Below, piece after piece: positions 56,122 to 64,000 of a DNA stretch of 64,000 nt. The stretch comes from Vineibacter terrae. Lineage in GTDB: Bacteria > Pseudomonadota > Alphaproteobacteria > Reyranellales > Reyranellaceae. Under the pieces are notes generated by a model, which was not told the DNA's origin, made no database searches, and saw only the letters and a list, made by a program, of their open reading frames with translations. A program made the position numbers and the translations under genes. The stretch spans positions 1-64,000 of the forward strand of contig NZ_VDUZ01000030.1 in assembly GCF_008039615.1 (NCBI RefSeq), read 5' to 3'. Numbering within the stretch: the stretch's first letter is position 1; each line of letters begins with the position of its first letter.

Positions 56122-57021
56122 ATGACCATCCGCCTGGGTGTCGCGCCGATCGCCTGGTCCAACGACGACCTGCCCGAGCTCGGCGGCGACACGCCGCTTG
56201 AGGTTTGTCTCACGGAGAGCCGCGCCGCAGGCTTCAGCGGCACGGAGACCGGCCACAAGTTCCCGCTGGACCCGGCCCGGCTCGGCCCCCTGCTCGCGGC
56301 ACATGGCCTCACGCTGGTCTCTGGCTGGTTCTCGGGCCGGCTCCTCGGCGGCTCCGTCGAGGCTGAGAAGGCACGCATGGAGCAGCAGCTGGCGACCTTC
56401 AAGGCGCTGGGCGCGCCGGTGATGGTCTATGCCGAGACCACCGGCAGCGTGCAAGGCCAGCGCCGGACGCCCATCAGCCGGCGCCCGCAGCTGTCCGCTG
56501 CCGACTTCAGGGCTTACGGCGAGACACTGACCGTTCTGGCCGAGCACATGGCCGGACGCGGCGTGCCCATGACCTATCACCACCACATGGGCACGATCGT
56601 CGAGACCGACGCCGACATCGATCTGCTGATGGCCCACACCGGCCCCGCAGTCGGCCTGCTGGTCGATACCGGCCATATTGCGTATGCGGGCGGCGATCTC
56701 CTGGCGATCACACGCCGGCACGCACGCCGCATCAACCATGTCCATTGCAAGGATGTGCGCCCCGACGTGCTGGCACAGGCGCGCGCCAGCGACCTGAGCT
56801 TCCTCGAGGCCGTGCTGGCCGGTGTCTTCACCGCGCCCGGCGATGGCGGCATCGACTTTGCCGCGTTCGCCAATCTGCTCGCCGAGATCGGCTACAGCGG
56901 CTGGGTCGTCGTCGAGGCGGAGCAGGATCCCGTCAAGGCGCCGCCACTGGCATACACCCGGCTGGGGCACGACCATCTGGCCAGGCTGTTCTCCCAGGCT
57001 GGAATCACGATTGCGCGGTGA
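56122..57021 (+). CDS. iolE: Myo-inosose-2 dehydratase
   Basis: A 299-residue TIM-barrel (xylose-isomerase-like) dehydratase that converts 2-keto-myo-inositol to the trihydroxycyclohexanedione used by IolD. Family strings are LGVAPIAWSNDDLPELGGDTPLE (as LGVAPIAWSNDDLPEL), GFSGTETGHKFP, TYHHHMGTIVET and LLVDTGHIAYAGGD. GGAGGGTGACG precedes ATG 56122. It ends the iolDE unit; iolB, iolC and iolA are not present in the window. Confidence 0.95.
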   Translation: MTIRLGVAPIAWSNDDLPELGGDTPLEVCLTESRAAGFSGTETGHKFPLDPARLGPLLAAHGLTLVSGWFSGRLLGGSVEAEKARMEQQLATFKALGAPVMVYAETTGSVQGQRRTPISRRPQLSAADFRAYGETLTVLAEHMAGRGVPMTYHHHMGTIVETDADIDLLMAHTGPAVGLLVDTGHIAYAGGDLLAITRRHARRINHVHCKDVRPDVLAQARASDLSFLEAVLAGVFTAPGDGGIDFAAFANLLAEIGYSGWVVVEAEQDPVKAPPLAYTRLGHDHLARLFSQAGITIAR

Positions 57022-57132
57022 ACGTGCGGAAGGTCTGGGCCGCAGAGGCAATATTGCGGCATGCGGCTCCGCCGTCCTTGAAACGCCACGTTTGCATCCA
57101 CACATCGCGAGCGATCGAGGGAGCTCATCGCA

Positions 57133-57480
57133 ATGCAATGTCCTGTCTGCACCACCGAACGCCTGGTCATGGCCGATCGCCAGGGCATCGAGATCGACTA
57201 TTGCCCGAAGTGCCGCGGTGTCTGGCTGGACCGTGGCGAGCTGGACAAGATCATCGAGAAGTCAATGACCGTCGCGCCCACGGCGGAGCGCCGCGGCGAT
57301 GACGGCGGGCGGCCGCAGGCGCCGCCGCCACGCTACCCCGAGCCGTCCCGCGAATACCGCGACGACCGTCACGCGCCGCGCTACGGCAAGCATTACGACG
57401 ACGATGACGACCACCACCACCGCTACGGCAAGGGCCGCAAGCGCAAGTCGTTCCTCGGCGACCTCTTCGACTTCGACTGA
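57133..57480 (+). CDS. TFIIB-type zinc-ribbon protein, unknown function
   Basis: A 115-residue protein. The N-terminal zinc ribbon (zf-TFIIB type) has Cys3, Cys6, Cys24 and Cys27 in CPVC...CPKC followed by RGVWLDRGELDKIIE. The rest is hydrophilic, rich in Pro, Arg, Asp and His (YDDDDDHHHRYGKGRKRKSF) and ends FLGDLFDFD. Such small zinc-ribbon proteins are widespread in Proteobacteria without a known role. No operon partner is evident. Confidence 0.88.
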   Translation: MQCPVCTTERLVMADRQGIEIDYCPKCRGVWLDRGELDKIIEKSMTVAPTAERRGDDGGRPQAPPPRYPEPSREYRDDRHAPRYGKHYDDDDDHHHRYGKGRKRKSFLGDLFDFD

Positions 57481-57504
57481 CCACCAGCCGCTGCTGCCGC
57501 GCGG

Positions 57505-58353
57505 CTATCCCAGCGTGCAGCCGGCCACCGTGATGCGGTGCATCAGGCGACGCTCGCCGTGATAGTCGTTGGCGGCGTAGTGCCAGGTCGCGCGGTTGTC
57601 CCAGAAGGCGAGCGCGCCGGACGTCCAGCGGAACCGGCAGGTGAATTCCGGCCGCGCCGCATGCCGATAGAGATGCTCCAGCAGCGGCTTGCTGTCGGCC
57701 TCGGACCAGCCCTCGAAGCGCAGGGTGAACGCCGGATTGACGTAGAGCGCCTTGCGGCCCGACTCCGGATGGGTGATCACGACGGGATGTGAGACCTCGC
57801 CGCGCACCGCCTGGGCGTTGCCGATGCGGCCGGTCGTGTCGGCGCCGGTGGTCTTGTGATAACCCTTGGCGCCGAAGACATGCTCGTCGGAGTGGATGGC
57901 GCGCAGGCCGTCGAGGGTACGGCGCAGCCCTTCCGACAGGGCTTCATAGGCGGCGTACATGCTGGCGAACAGCGTGTCGCCGCCCTCCTCCGGCACCTCG
58001 CGCGCCAGCAGGATCGAGCCCATCGCCGGCGCCACGTCGTAGCTGTGGTCGGTATGCCAGCCGCCGCCGATATTGTTCTTCTGCTCCTTCTCCTTGCGCA
58101 CCTCGGCGATCTCGGGATAGCCCTCGACCGGCGTGAAGAAGCGGTTGATGTCGATCGGCCCCCAGCGCCGCGCAAACGCGATGTGCTGCTCCGGCGACAG
58201 GGTCTGGTTCCGGAAGAAGACGACACCGTGCGCGACGAACGCGTCGCGCACTTCCTGCCACTGGCGATTTGACAGATTGGCGAGATCGACACCCGAGATC
58301 TCCGCGCCGCAGCCGCCGGTCAGACGCCGCACCTCGATCGTCTCGTACGTCAT
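57505..58353 (-). CDS. TauD/TfdA-family 2-oxoglutarate-dependent dioxygenase
   Basis: A 282-residue Fe(II)/2-oxoglutarate dioxygenase. The metal triad is His100 and Asp102 (GGGWHTDHS) with His258 (NRATWHYAAND); the Arg in ERRLMHRITV binds 2-oxoglutarate. Relatives hydroxylate taurine, 2,4-D or alkyl sulfates, with loss of a side group. The start follows CCGGAGGAAAG. The gene is divergent from a TetR gene, with a shared palindromic operator, which suggests induction by its substrate or product. Confidence 0.92.
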   Translation of the reverse strand: MTYETIEVRRLTGGCGAEISGVDLANLSNRQWQEVRDAFVAHGVVFFRNQTLSPEQHIAFARRWGPIDINRFFTPVEGYPEIAEVRKEKEQKNNIGGGWHTDHSYDVAPAMGSILLAREVPEEGGDTLFASMYAAYEALSEGLRRTLDGLRAIHSDEHVFGAKGYHKTTGADTTGRIGNAQAVRGEVSHPVVITHPESGRKALYVNPAFTLRFEGWSEADSKPLLEHLYRHAARPEFTCRFRWTSGALAFWDNRATWHYAANDYHGERRLMHRITVAGCTLG

Positions 58354-58379
58354 TCTTTCCTCCGGGATCGTCTTCGCCT

Positions 58380-58411
58380 ATAATCTGAATCTGAACCATG
58401 ATTCGGATTAT
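58380..58411. promoter_or_regulatory. TetR-type operator over the divergent promoter
   Basis: ATAATCTGAATC (58380-58391) and GATTCGGATTAT (58400-58411) are inverted repeats matching at 11 of 12 positions with an 8-bp spacer. A plus-strand -10 box, TATAAT, lies at 58379-58384 inside the left arm. The site overlaps the start of the TetR gene and sits 27 bp before the dioxygenase start. Confidence 0.75.
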
Positions 58412-59048
58412 GAGTCAAGCCCAGCCTTCTCCCAGCGACGACCGGGTCGGCGCCTTGCCTGCCAAGCAGGCGCGCAGCCGGCGTACACGCGACCAGCTCC
58501 TGGCCGCCGGCTACAGCCTCGTCGAGGCCCGCGACTTCGAGGCCATGTCGATCGCCGATATCGCCAAGGCCGCCGGCTGCTCCGTCGGCGCGTTCTACTA
58601 CCGCTTCGCCGACAAGGAGGCCTTCTTCCGGGCGATGATCGCCCACCGGCTGGAAGAGGCGCGCCGCCATGTCGGCGGCCTTCTGGCAGTCCCGGACGGC
58701 ACTGATCCGCTCGAGACCGTGGTCGGCGCCGTGGCCGAAACCTTCCGCCGCCGGCCCGGCTTCCTGCGCGCGGCGCTGCGCAAGAGCATGGAGGATCCGT
58801 CGGCCTGGGAGCCGATGCGGGCGCACGGACACTTCGTGGCCGACCAGTTCCTGGAACGCCTGTCACGGGACGCCGGCCGGCGGCCGGCGCCGCACGTCGA
58901 GCAGCGCATCCGCTTCGCGTTCCAGATCATGAACGGCACGCTGATCAACGCGCTGATCAACGCGCCCGGCCCGCTGCGGCTCGACCACCCGGCCCTGACA
59001 CGCGAGCTGCTGCGCGCCATGCGGCTGGTCATCGATGCGGGCGACTAG
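58410..59048 (+). CDS. TetR/AcrR-family transcriptional regulator
   Basis: A 212-residue regulator. The N-terminal TetR domain (about 18-65: SRRTRDQLLAAGYSLVEARD, then SIADIAKAAGCSVGAFYYRF with the HTH) is followed by an all-helical ligand-binding domain. Two starts are possible: ATG 58398, inside the operator, or ATG 58410. The second leaves the TATAAT box and operator upstream, so it is preferred. It likely represses itself and the divergent TauD-type gene. Its stop overlaps the convergent Nudix stop by three bases. Confidence 0.9.
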   Translation: MSQAQPSPSDDRVGALPAKQARSRRTRDQLLAAGYSLVEARDFEAMSIADIAKAAGCSVGAFYYRFADKEAFFRAMIAHRLEEARRHVGGLLAVPDGTDPLETVVGAVAETFRRRPGFLRAALRKSMEDPSAWEPMRAHGHFVADQFLERLSRDAGRRPAPHVEQRIRFAFQIMNGTLINALINAPGPLRLDHPALTRELLRAMRLVIDAGD

Positions 59049-59866
59049 CCGCGGAAGCTGGCGTCCATCTCGCGCTCGAACACGGCATAGCCGGATTCCC
59101 TGCCGACAGTAAGGAACCGGCGGCCGTCGCGGACCTCGATCACAGGCAGGACCGTCGGTGGCGCGAAGGTGCCATAATGCGCCAGCAGCGCCGGCACCGT
59201 GGCGATCTCCGCCAGCTTCATCAGGTTGAGCTTGGTGGGGAACAGCACCGTGCGACGCCCGGCATCGGCATCGGCAACGGCTTGCGTCGGCTGGACCCAC
59301 ACCGAGTCCACCGATTCATGCCCATCGTGCAGCGCCAGCTGATCGGACGGCGCAGCCGCAACAAAGAACCGCGTGTCGAAGCGCTTGGGCACGAATGTCG
59401 GCGTGATCCAATGCGCATAGGACAGCATCGTATCGCAGGCCAGCACGAGACCCTCGGCGGCCGCCATGGCAGCCATCGAGACCTCGCCCTTGACCAGCGC
59501 CTGGCGATAGCGGTCCTCGATCGGCTTCAGCGCCGCGGCCGCGATCAGCTCGGCCTCGCCACGCCGGCGCGCCAGCAGGACACCGGCTTCCTCGAAGGCT
59601 TCGCGGATGCCCGCGACCCGGAAAGCCAGCTCGGCCTGCGACAGGCCTTCGACGCCGGTGCACAGATCCCGCAGCCGTGGATCGCTGTCGGCGCTATCGA
59701 CCTTCCCGCCCGGGAACACCAGCGCCCCCGAAGCGAAATCGATCTGATGGTGCCGCACCACCATGAACACCTCGGGTGGCGAAGCCGGATCGCCGTCAAT
59801 GGACGGACGCAGCAGCAGCACGGTGGTGGCTGGCACCGGGACGACCGGCGGTTTCTTTTCAGACAT
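59045..59866 (-). CDS. Nudix hydrolase (NUDT19-like)
   Basis: A 273-residue Nudix family protein. The Nudix box is split by an insertion: FPGGKVDSADSD near 55, then FRVAGIREAFEEAGVLLARR near 88 with the REAFEEAG metal-binding core. This expanded box and the later CDTMLSYAHWITPTFVPKRFDTRFF are typical of NUDT19/acyl-CoA diphosphatase-like proteins. It probably hydrolyses a CoA derivative or another nucleoside diphosphate; the substrate is not proved. Preceded on the same strand by the CurA-like gene but after a 65-bp gap. Confidence 0.88.
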   Translation of the reverse strand: MSEKKPPVVPVPATTVLLLRPSIDGDPASPPEVFMVVRHHQIDFASGALVFPGGKVDSADSDPRLRDLCTGVEGLSQAELAFRVAGIREAFEEAGVLLARRRGEAELIAAAALKPIEDRYRQALVKGEVSMAAMAAAEGLVLACDTMLSYAHWITPTFVPKRFDTRFFVAAAPSDQLALHDGHESVDSVWVQPTQAVADADAGRRTVLFPTKLNLMKLAEIATVPALLAHYGTFAPPTVLPVIEVRDGRRFLTVGRESGYAVFEREMDASFRG

Positions 59867-59931
59867 GGGATCCTGTTGCGTTGAAAAGCCTGTGCGTTGC
59901 ATGCGCCGTGCCGGCGCCGGCGCGATGACGC

Positions 59932-60957
59932 CTACCTGCGCGTGGGGTCGTCGGACACCTGAACCAGCAGCTTGCCGAAGTTGCGTCCCTTCAGCAGGCC
60001 GATGAAAGCCTCGGGTGCGTTGTCGAGCCCTTTCACGACGTCCTCGCGATACTTGATCTTCCCGGCCTTCACTGCCGCCGGCACTTCCTTCCAGAAGCCG
60101 GCCATCTCGGCAAAATGGTCGCTGACGATGAAGCCTTTCACCAGCGCCCGCTTGACCAGGAGCAGCCGCCAGTCCGGACCAGGGTTCATCTGCATCTCGT
60201 TGTACTGCGAGATCAGCCCACACAGCGGCACGCGCGCGAAATCGTTGAGCTGCGGCACCACAGCCGCCTGCACGGCGCCGCCGACGTTCTCGAAGTACAC
60301 GTCGATGCCCTTGGGGCAGGCGGCGCGCAGCGCCTTGAACAGGTTGGCGCCCTCGGCCCGATAATCGACGCAGGCATCGAAGCCGAGCTCCTTGACCACG
60401 TAGTCGCACTTCTCCTTGCCGCCGGCGATGCCCACGGCACGGCAGCCATGCAGCCTGGCCAGCTGGCCCACGACGGAACCGACCGCGCCCGATGCCGCCG
60501 ACACCACGACCGTCTCGCGCGCCTGGGGCTGGCCGATCTGCATCAGGCCCCACCATGCCGTCTGGCCCGGCATGCCCAGGACCGACAGCGCCGCCGAGAG
60601 CGGCGCCGCATCGGGATCGAGCTTCATCGACATGGCGCCGTTGGATACGGCGTGGCTCTGCCAGCCCGAATACTCGACGACGAAATCGCCTTCCTTGAAC
60701 TTGGGGTTGCGTGACTTCAGCACCTGGCCAACCGTGCCGCCCACCATGGCATCGCCCAGGTTGACGTTGGCGGCGTAGCCTTTGGCCTCGCTCATGCGGC
60801 CGCGCATGTAGGGATCGAGCGACAGCCAGATGGTGCGCGACAGGTATTCGCCATCCTTCGGCTCAGGTATCGGCGCGTCGACGACATCGAAATTCGCCAG
60901 CGTCGGCTCACCCTGCGGACGCGACTTCAGCAGCACGCGGCGGTTCATCTCGGCCAT
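59932..60957 (-). CDS. NADP-dependent MDR reductase, CurA/leukotriene B4 dehydrogenase-like
   Basis: A 341-residue zinc-free medium-chain reductase. Family strings are NRRVLLKSRPQGEPTLANF, WLSLDPYMRGRM (near 45), TAWWGLMQIGQPQARETVVV, the nucleotide motif SAASGAVGSVVGQLARLHG and GIDVYFENVGGAVQAAV (near 215). Relatives reduce the double bond of enones such as curcumin or prostaglandin-like compounds with NADPH. GGGAGG precedes ATG 60957. Confidence 0.93.
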   Translation of the reverse strand: MAEMNRRVLLKSRPQGEPTLANFDVVDAPIPEPKDGEYLSRTIWLSLDPYMRGRMSEAKGYAANVNLGDAMVGGTVGQVLKSRNPKFKEGDFVVEYSGWQSHAVSNGAMSMKLDPDAAPLSAALSVLGMPGQTAWWGLMQIGQPQARETVVVSAASGAVGSVVGQLARLHGCRAVGIAGGKEKCDYVVKELGFDACVDYRAEGANLFKALRAACPKGIDVYFENVGGAVQAAVVPQLNDFARVPLCGLISQYNEMQMNPGPDWRLLLVKRALVKGFIVSDHFAEMAGFWKEVPAAVKAGKIKYREDVVKGLDNAPEAFIGLLKGRNFGKLLVQVSDDPTRR

Positions 60958-61169
60958 GGAAAGCCTCCCGATCGGATTGTTGCGGCACCGTAGTCGCATC
61001 GCCGCAGCGATGCCAGCGTATCGGTCCGATGATGGGACTGATGATCTGCTGGGCGAAACCCGGTATCAACCGGGCATCCGGGAACGCCGGACCGGCAGGG
61101 ACGTTGCCTGCCTGCCGCCATCCCGCCCGGGCGCGCCGACACCCTGCACGCTGACGCGAGCATGACCCG
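60958..61169. other. Intergenic stretch without a gene
   Basis: No supportable open frame. It contains several short GC inverted repeats (for example CCCGGTATCAACCGGG near 61060) and presumably the promoter of the CurA-like gene. Confidence 0.4.
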
Positions 61170-61358
61170 ATGCGCGTTATCGATCCTCAGGCGTTCTGGG
61201 CGCTGCTTGCCGGCATGAAGGTCTGCATGCTGATCACACGCGACGGCGCGGCACTGCAGGCCCGGTCGATGGCGCCCAATGTCGATGCCGATCGTGAGGA
61301 GATGCGCCTGGGACGCCGCCGGTGGCGCACGCCGCTACGCGTGGCTGCGTTTCCGTGA
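61170..61358 (+). pseudogene. Fragment resembling a pyridoxamine-phosphate-oxidase/general stress protein 26 domain
   Basis: A 62-codon frame opens with DPQAFWALLAGMKVCMLITRDGAALQARSM. This resembles the first strands of flavin-binding general-stress-protein-26 domains (about 150 residues when complete). After MAPNVDADREE the similarity stops and the frame becomes Arg-rich and ends. No continuation was found in the other frames nearby, so it looks like a truncated remnant. The identification is from pattern memory. Confidence 0.4.
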
Positions 61359-61403
61359 TCCGGGCACCGGCCTGACCGGCGGCAAGTCCAGATCTGCCAG
61401 TTC

Positions 61404-61571
61404 TCAGAACCCCACCATCATGCGCGGGAAGGCAAAAGTGAAAGCCGACGCCAAGCCAAAGCCGAGCAGCAATGCCGCCAGCAGGTAGGCGACAAGCTCC
61501 CACCAGGTCGCGTGGTCACTGTGATGAGTATGGTCGGCGATAAACCGATGGAAGCGATCTACCGTGGCCAT
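61404..61571 (-). CDS. 55-residue single-pass membrane protein, unknown function
   Basis: A short gene with a strong ribosome-binding site (GGAGG, 6 nt before ATG 61571). The protein starts MATVDRFHRFIADHTHHSDH (polar, five histidines), then WWELVAYLLAALLLGFGLA forms one membrane helix (about 23-45), and it ends FAFPRMMVGF. The gene has the GC-rich third positions of its neighbours. It faces the remnant at 61170 and is divergent from the PPC gene. I do not recognise a family. Confidence 0.65.
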   Translation of the reverse strand: MATVDRFHRFIADHTHHSDHATWWELVAYLLAALLLGFGLASAFTFAFPRMMVGF

Positions 61572-61729
61572 TGTTGCCTCCAGCTGCAGGTAGCGCCCTA
61601 ACGGCGCCGGCAGGTGTAAGTTGCCTCGGTAGCCTTCATGTAGGTTGCAATGGGCACGACCTCAAGGGCGGGAACCGCATGGCTGACGCGCTCGTTGTCC
61701 CCGTGAGCGTTTGGTCATGGAGGTCAGCG

Positions 61730-62173
61730 ATGCGCAGCCGACTGCTTCACGAGGACGACGGCCAGCGCACATTTGCGGTCGTGCTGGAAAGCGGCGAGGA
61801 AGCGCTTGAATCGCTCAATGACTTCGTGACGCGCGAAGGCATTGGTGCAGCGCAACTCTCCGCCATCGGTGCCTTCAGCAACGCTGTGCTGAACTACTTC
61901 GACTGGGAGCGCAAAAAGTACCTGCCCATCCCGGTATGGGAGCAGGTCGAGGTGGCGTCGCTGACCGGCGATGTCGCCCTGTCCCCGGACGGAAAACCGG
62001 CGTTGCATGTTCATGCGGTGCTCGGGCGCCGTGACGGCTCAGCGCTCGCTGGACACCTCACCGAAGCGCGGGTCAGGCCGACGCTGGAGGTGGTGGTCAC
62101 CGAGTCGCCGGCCCATCTGCGCAAGAAGCACGATCCGAAAAGCGGCCTGGCTTTGATCCGGCCGGATGCATGA
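61730..62173 (+). CDS. PPC (DUF296) domain protein
   Basis: A 147-residue protein that is essentially one PPC/DUF296 domain: MRSRLLHEDDGQRTFAVVLESGEE, LNDFVTREGIGAAQLSAIGAF, LTGDVALSPDGKPALHVHAVLG and LEVVVTESPAHLRKK. The conserved histidines in HVHAVLG may bind metal. Stand-alone prokaryotic PPC proteins are trimers of unknown or DNA-related role. GGAGGTCAGCG supports ATG 61730; a longer frame upstream lacks support. The next gene follows after 31 bp. Confidence 0.88.
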   Translation: MRSRLLHEDDGQRTFAVVLESGEEALESLNDFVTREGIGAAQLSAIGAFSNAVLNYFDWERKKYLPIPVWEQVEVASLTGDVALSPDGKPALHVHAVLGRRDGSALAGHLTEARVRPTLEVVVTESPAHLRKKHDPKSGLALIRPDA

Positions 62174-62204
62174 CGCCGCAGCCATGCGGCGGGGAGGACG
62201 AACA

Positions 62205-62591
62205 ATGCGCGTCCGAGCATCTTTCACACTGACCCTTGCCGCCGTGCTCGCATTGCCGGCGATGACCAATGCAGTGGAGTCCGAGCGCGTGGTCTGGAGA
62301 GGCTCGTATACAGCCTCCTATTCCGCCATCGCCGAGTGCCTGGCCCAGAAGATGTCCGGCGACTACGGCATGCCGGCGGCAGTGCGCACCCTCACCTATC
62401 GCATCCAGGTCGGCCTCTGGCGCGAAGGCACCCATCGCGGCCAGCCGGTTGCGGCTTTCTACATCCAGCCCGCCGGCGACGGCCCGGTCGAGATCACGTG
62501 GAGCCGCAGCGACAGGCTGGGCAACGACACCTTGCGTCTCGACGAAGCGGCGCGCAACGCCGCCATCGATTGCGGCGGACGCTCCGCCTGA
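62205..62591 (+). CDS. Secreted protein of unknown function
   Basis: A 128-residue protein with a Sec signal peptide (RASFTLTLAAVLALPAMTNA, cut near 23) and a mature beta-rich domain of about 105 residues with two cysteines (AECLAQKM and IDCGG), probably disulfide-bonded. GGGGAGGACGAA precedes ATG 62205. It follows the PPC gene and precedes a hydrolase. I do not recognise the family. Confidence 0.7.
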   Translation: MRVRASFTLTLAAVLALPAMTNAVESERVVWRGSYTASYSAIAECLAQKMSGDYGMPAAVRTLTYRIQVGLWREGTHRGQPVAAFYIQPAGDGPVEITWSRSDRLGNDTLRLDEAARNAAIDCGGRSA

Positions 62592-62698
62592 CGCAGCGAC
62601 GATGCGATCAGAAGCACCCGGAAGAACAAGAACGCGGCGCAGGCTTCGCATGCCGGAACGCCGCAGCACCTTTGCCTGAGACGGGCTCGACTCGCGGC

Positions 62699-63451
62699 AT
62701 GGCGGTCCGCCATCATCTGATGGCCATGACCCGTTCGTCCGCCCGCACCTTCGTTTGCCTGCCTGGCGCCTGGATGGGCGGCTGGTCATGGACGTTCGTT
62801 GCCGAGCGGCTGCGCGCCGCCGGCCACGCTGTCTTCACCCCGACCTTCCGCGGACTGGCTGAACGCGCGCACGAGCTGACGCCGCAGACCAGCAACGAGA
62901 CCTGCGCTGACGATGTAGTGGCCTGCCTCGCCGATCACGACCTGCGTGACGTCGTGCTGGTGGGGCACTCCTTCGGCAGCCTGATTGCCGGGCTTGTCGT
63001 CGATCGCGATCCGGCGCGCGTGGCGCATTTCGTGATCGTCGACGGCGGCATCCCGCGCGACGGCCAGTCGATCTTCGGTCGCATACCGGCGCAGATCGCC
63101 GCCAAGCGGCAGAAGCTCGCCCAGGATATCAACGGTGTGAAGGTATTGCCGTTCGCGCCCGTGACCAGCCTGATCATCGACGACATGGACCTGGCGCGCT
63201 GGACCCACCGCCAGCTCACGCCGCATCCGCTGCGCTGCTATGTCGATCCGATCCGGTTGCGGCACCCGCCGGGCAACGGCGTGCCGATGACCTATATCGC
63301 CTGCGTCAAGCCGCGCTACCCGGTGTCCGCCGGCAACCACGAGCGCGTGCAGGCGATGACCGAGGTGCGCTTCCGGCCCATCGAGGCTGGCCACAACTGC
63401 ATCATCTCGGCTCCCGACCTGGTCGCCGCCGAGCTGCTGGCAGTGCCATGA
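62699..63451 (+). CDS. Alpha/beta hydrolase, esterase-like
   Basis: A 250-residue alpha/beta hydrolase. The oxyanion motif is FVCLPGAWMGGWSW (near 18), the nucleophile elbow LVGHSFGSLIAG (Ser near 92), and the catalytic His is in EAGHNCIISAP near the end. The layout recalls the plant-type SABP2/methylesterase branch also found in bacteria. Start uncertain: ATG 62699, 62720 or 62726, none with a clear ribosome-binding site. The substrate is unknown. Confidence 0.85.
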   Translation: MAVRHHLMAMTRSSARTFVCLPGAWMGGWSWTFVAERLRAAGHAVFTPTFRGLAERAHELTPQTSNETCADDVVACLADHDLRDVVLVGHSFGSLIAGLVVDRDPARVAHFVIVDGGIPRDGQSIFGRIPAQIAAKRQKLAQDINGVKVLPFAPVTSLIIDDMDLARWTHRQLTPHPLRCYVDPIRLRHPPGNGVPMTYIACVKPRYPVSAGNHERVQAMTEVRFRPIEAGHNCIISAPDLVAAELLAVP

Positions 63452-63498
63452 CGCAGAAGGCGTTGCGTCTATAGCCGCCCCTTCGCTACGGTCGACGC

Positions 63499-64000
63499 AT
63501 GGTGACACTACCCTACCCCCTCGTGGACCTCGACCTCGCTGCTCCGCTTGACCGCCACCGTGCCACGGTGTTGCCGGAGTGGATCGACTGGAACGGCCAC
63601 ATGAATGTCGGCTTCTACGTCGTGGCCTTCGACAAGGCGACCGATACGCTCTGCACCCAGCTCGGCGTCGGCTGGGAGTACACGCGCGAGAAGGTCGGGA
63701 TGACCTTCGTGCTCGAGGCGCATGTCACCTACGATCGGGAAGTGCGCGAAGGCGATCCGCTGCGCATCACGACGCAGGTGCTCGACTACGATACCAAGCG
63801 CGTCCACTATTTCCACACGATGCATCACGGCAGTGATGGCTGGGTGGCGGCGACCAACGAGCTGATCCTGATGAACATCGACTACGAGACGCGACGCTCG
63901 GCCCCCTGGCCGCCCGAGACCTACCGGCGGCTGGAGCTGATGGCGGCCGCACATGCGACGCTGCCGCGGCCCGACAAGGCCGGCCGCACGATCGCGATCA
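63499..64000 (+). CDS. Hotdog-fold thioesterase (partial, runs off the window)
   Basis: The first 167 codons of a thioesterase-family protein, open to the window end. WIDWNGHMNVGFYVVAFDKATD (near 28) is the 4-hydroxybenzoyl-CoA-type hotdog motif with Asp at the catalytic place, followed by FVLEAHVTYDREVREGDPLRI. The pattern is closest to the thioesterase domain attached to or beside carnitine dehydrogenases (betainyl-CoA thioesterase), but no carnitine gene is in view. Confidence 0.85.
   Translation, partial: MVTLPYPLVDLDLAAPLDRHRATVLPEWIDWNGHMNVGFYVVAFDKATDTLCTQLGVGWEYTREKVGMTFVLEAHVTYDREVREGDPLRITTQVLDYDTKRVHYFHTMHHGSDGWVAATNELILMNIDYETRRSAPWPPETYRRLELMAAAHATLPRPDKAGRTIAI

Overview
The window is a GC-rich chromosomal segment, most likely from an alphaproteobacterium of the Rhodospirillales/Reyranella type (inference). 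The evidence is the lsrB/vtlR-like LysR gene beside trxB, lrp and greA, the mlaA-mlaC pair, the ArsR-methyltransferase/metF/split-metH operon, and the many CaiB-type CoA transferases and crotonase-fold enzymes. No rRNA, tRNA, CRISPR array, transposase or phage gene was seen.

Layout. 1-565 has no protein gene but carries a strongly folded minus-strand small-RNA candidate that ends in a textbook terminator, directly downstream of the LysR gene. 566-3229 holds lsrB-like lysR, trxB and a divergent lrp. 3275-9201 holds CoA-thioester enzymes (two crotonases, a CaiB transferase, a MaoC dehydratase), greA, an EamA exporter and a ChaC-type cyclotransferase. 9337-12170 is an SsuABC/TauABC-type importer. 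12293-16659 is an RND efflux locus: the membrane fusion protein is intact, but the pump is split by three small indels. 16918-21727 holds a crotonase, a zinc alcohol dehydrogenase, a GMC oxidoreductase and a divergent XRE-cupin regulator.

21953-31348 is a tightly packed operon: a Liv-type importer with fused LivG-LivF ATPases, ATP-dependent hydantoinase subunits HyuA and HyuB, and an N-carbamoyl-D-amino-acid hydrolase whose catalytic residues are in canonical positions. Together they could import a hydantoin-like compound, open the ring and release an amino acid. A membrane/ATP-grasp protein overlaps its 3' end on the other strand, followed by an FAD monooxygenase and ettA.

36698-41520 holds a small anchored protein and a catabolic set (SDR, alpha/beta hydrolase, acyl-CoA dehydrogenase, CaiB transferase) interrupted by a 130-bp palindromic element. 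41564-43898 holds cysE, mlaC and mlaA. 44181-49803 is a methionine-cycle operon (SahR-like regulator, metF, metH in two genes) with a SahR-type operator just before its first codon. 49922-57021 is a myo-inositol locus: an ABC importer, a small monooxygenase-like protein, an iolG broken by one stop codon, and divergent iolD-iolE. 57133-64000 holds unlinked small operons: a zinc-ribbon protein, a TauD-type dioxygenase divergent from its probable TetR repressor, a Nudix hydrolase, a CurA-like reductase, a 55-residue membrane protein, a PPC-domain protein, a secreted unknown, an esterase-like hydrolase and a hotdog thioesterase that runs off the end.
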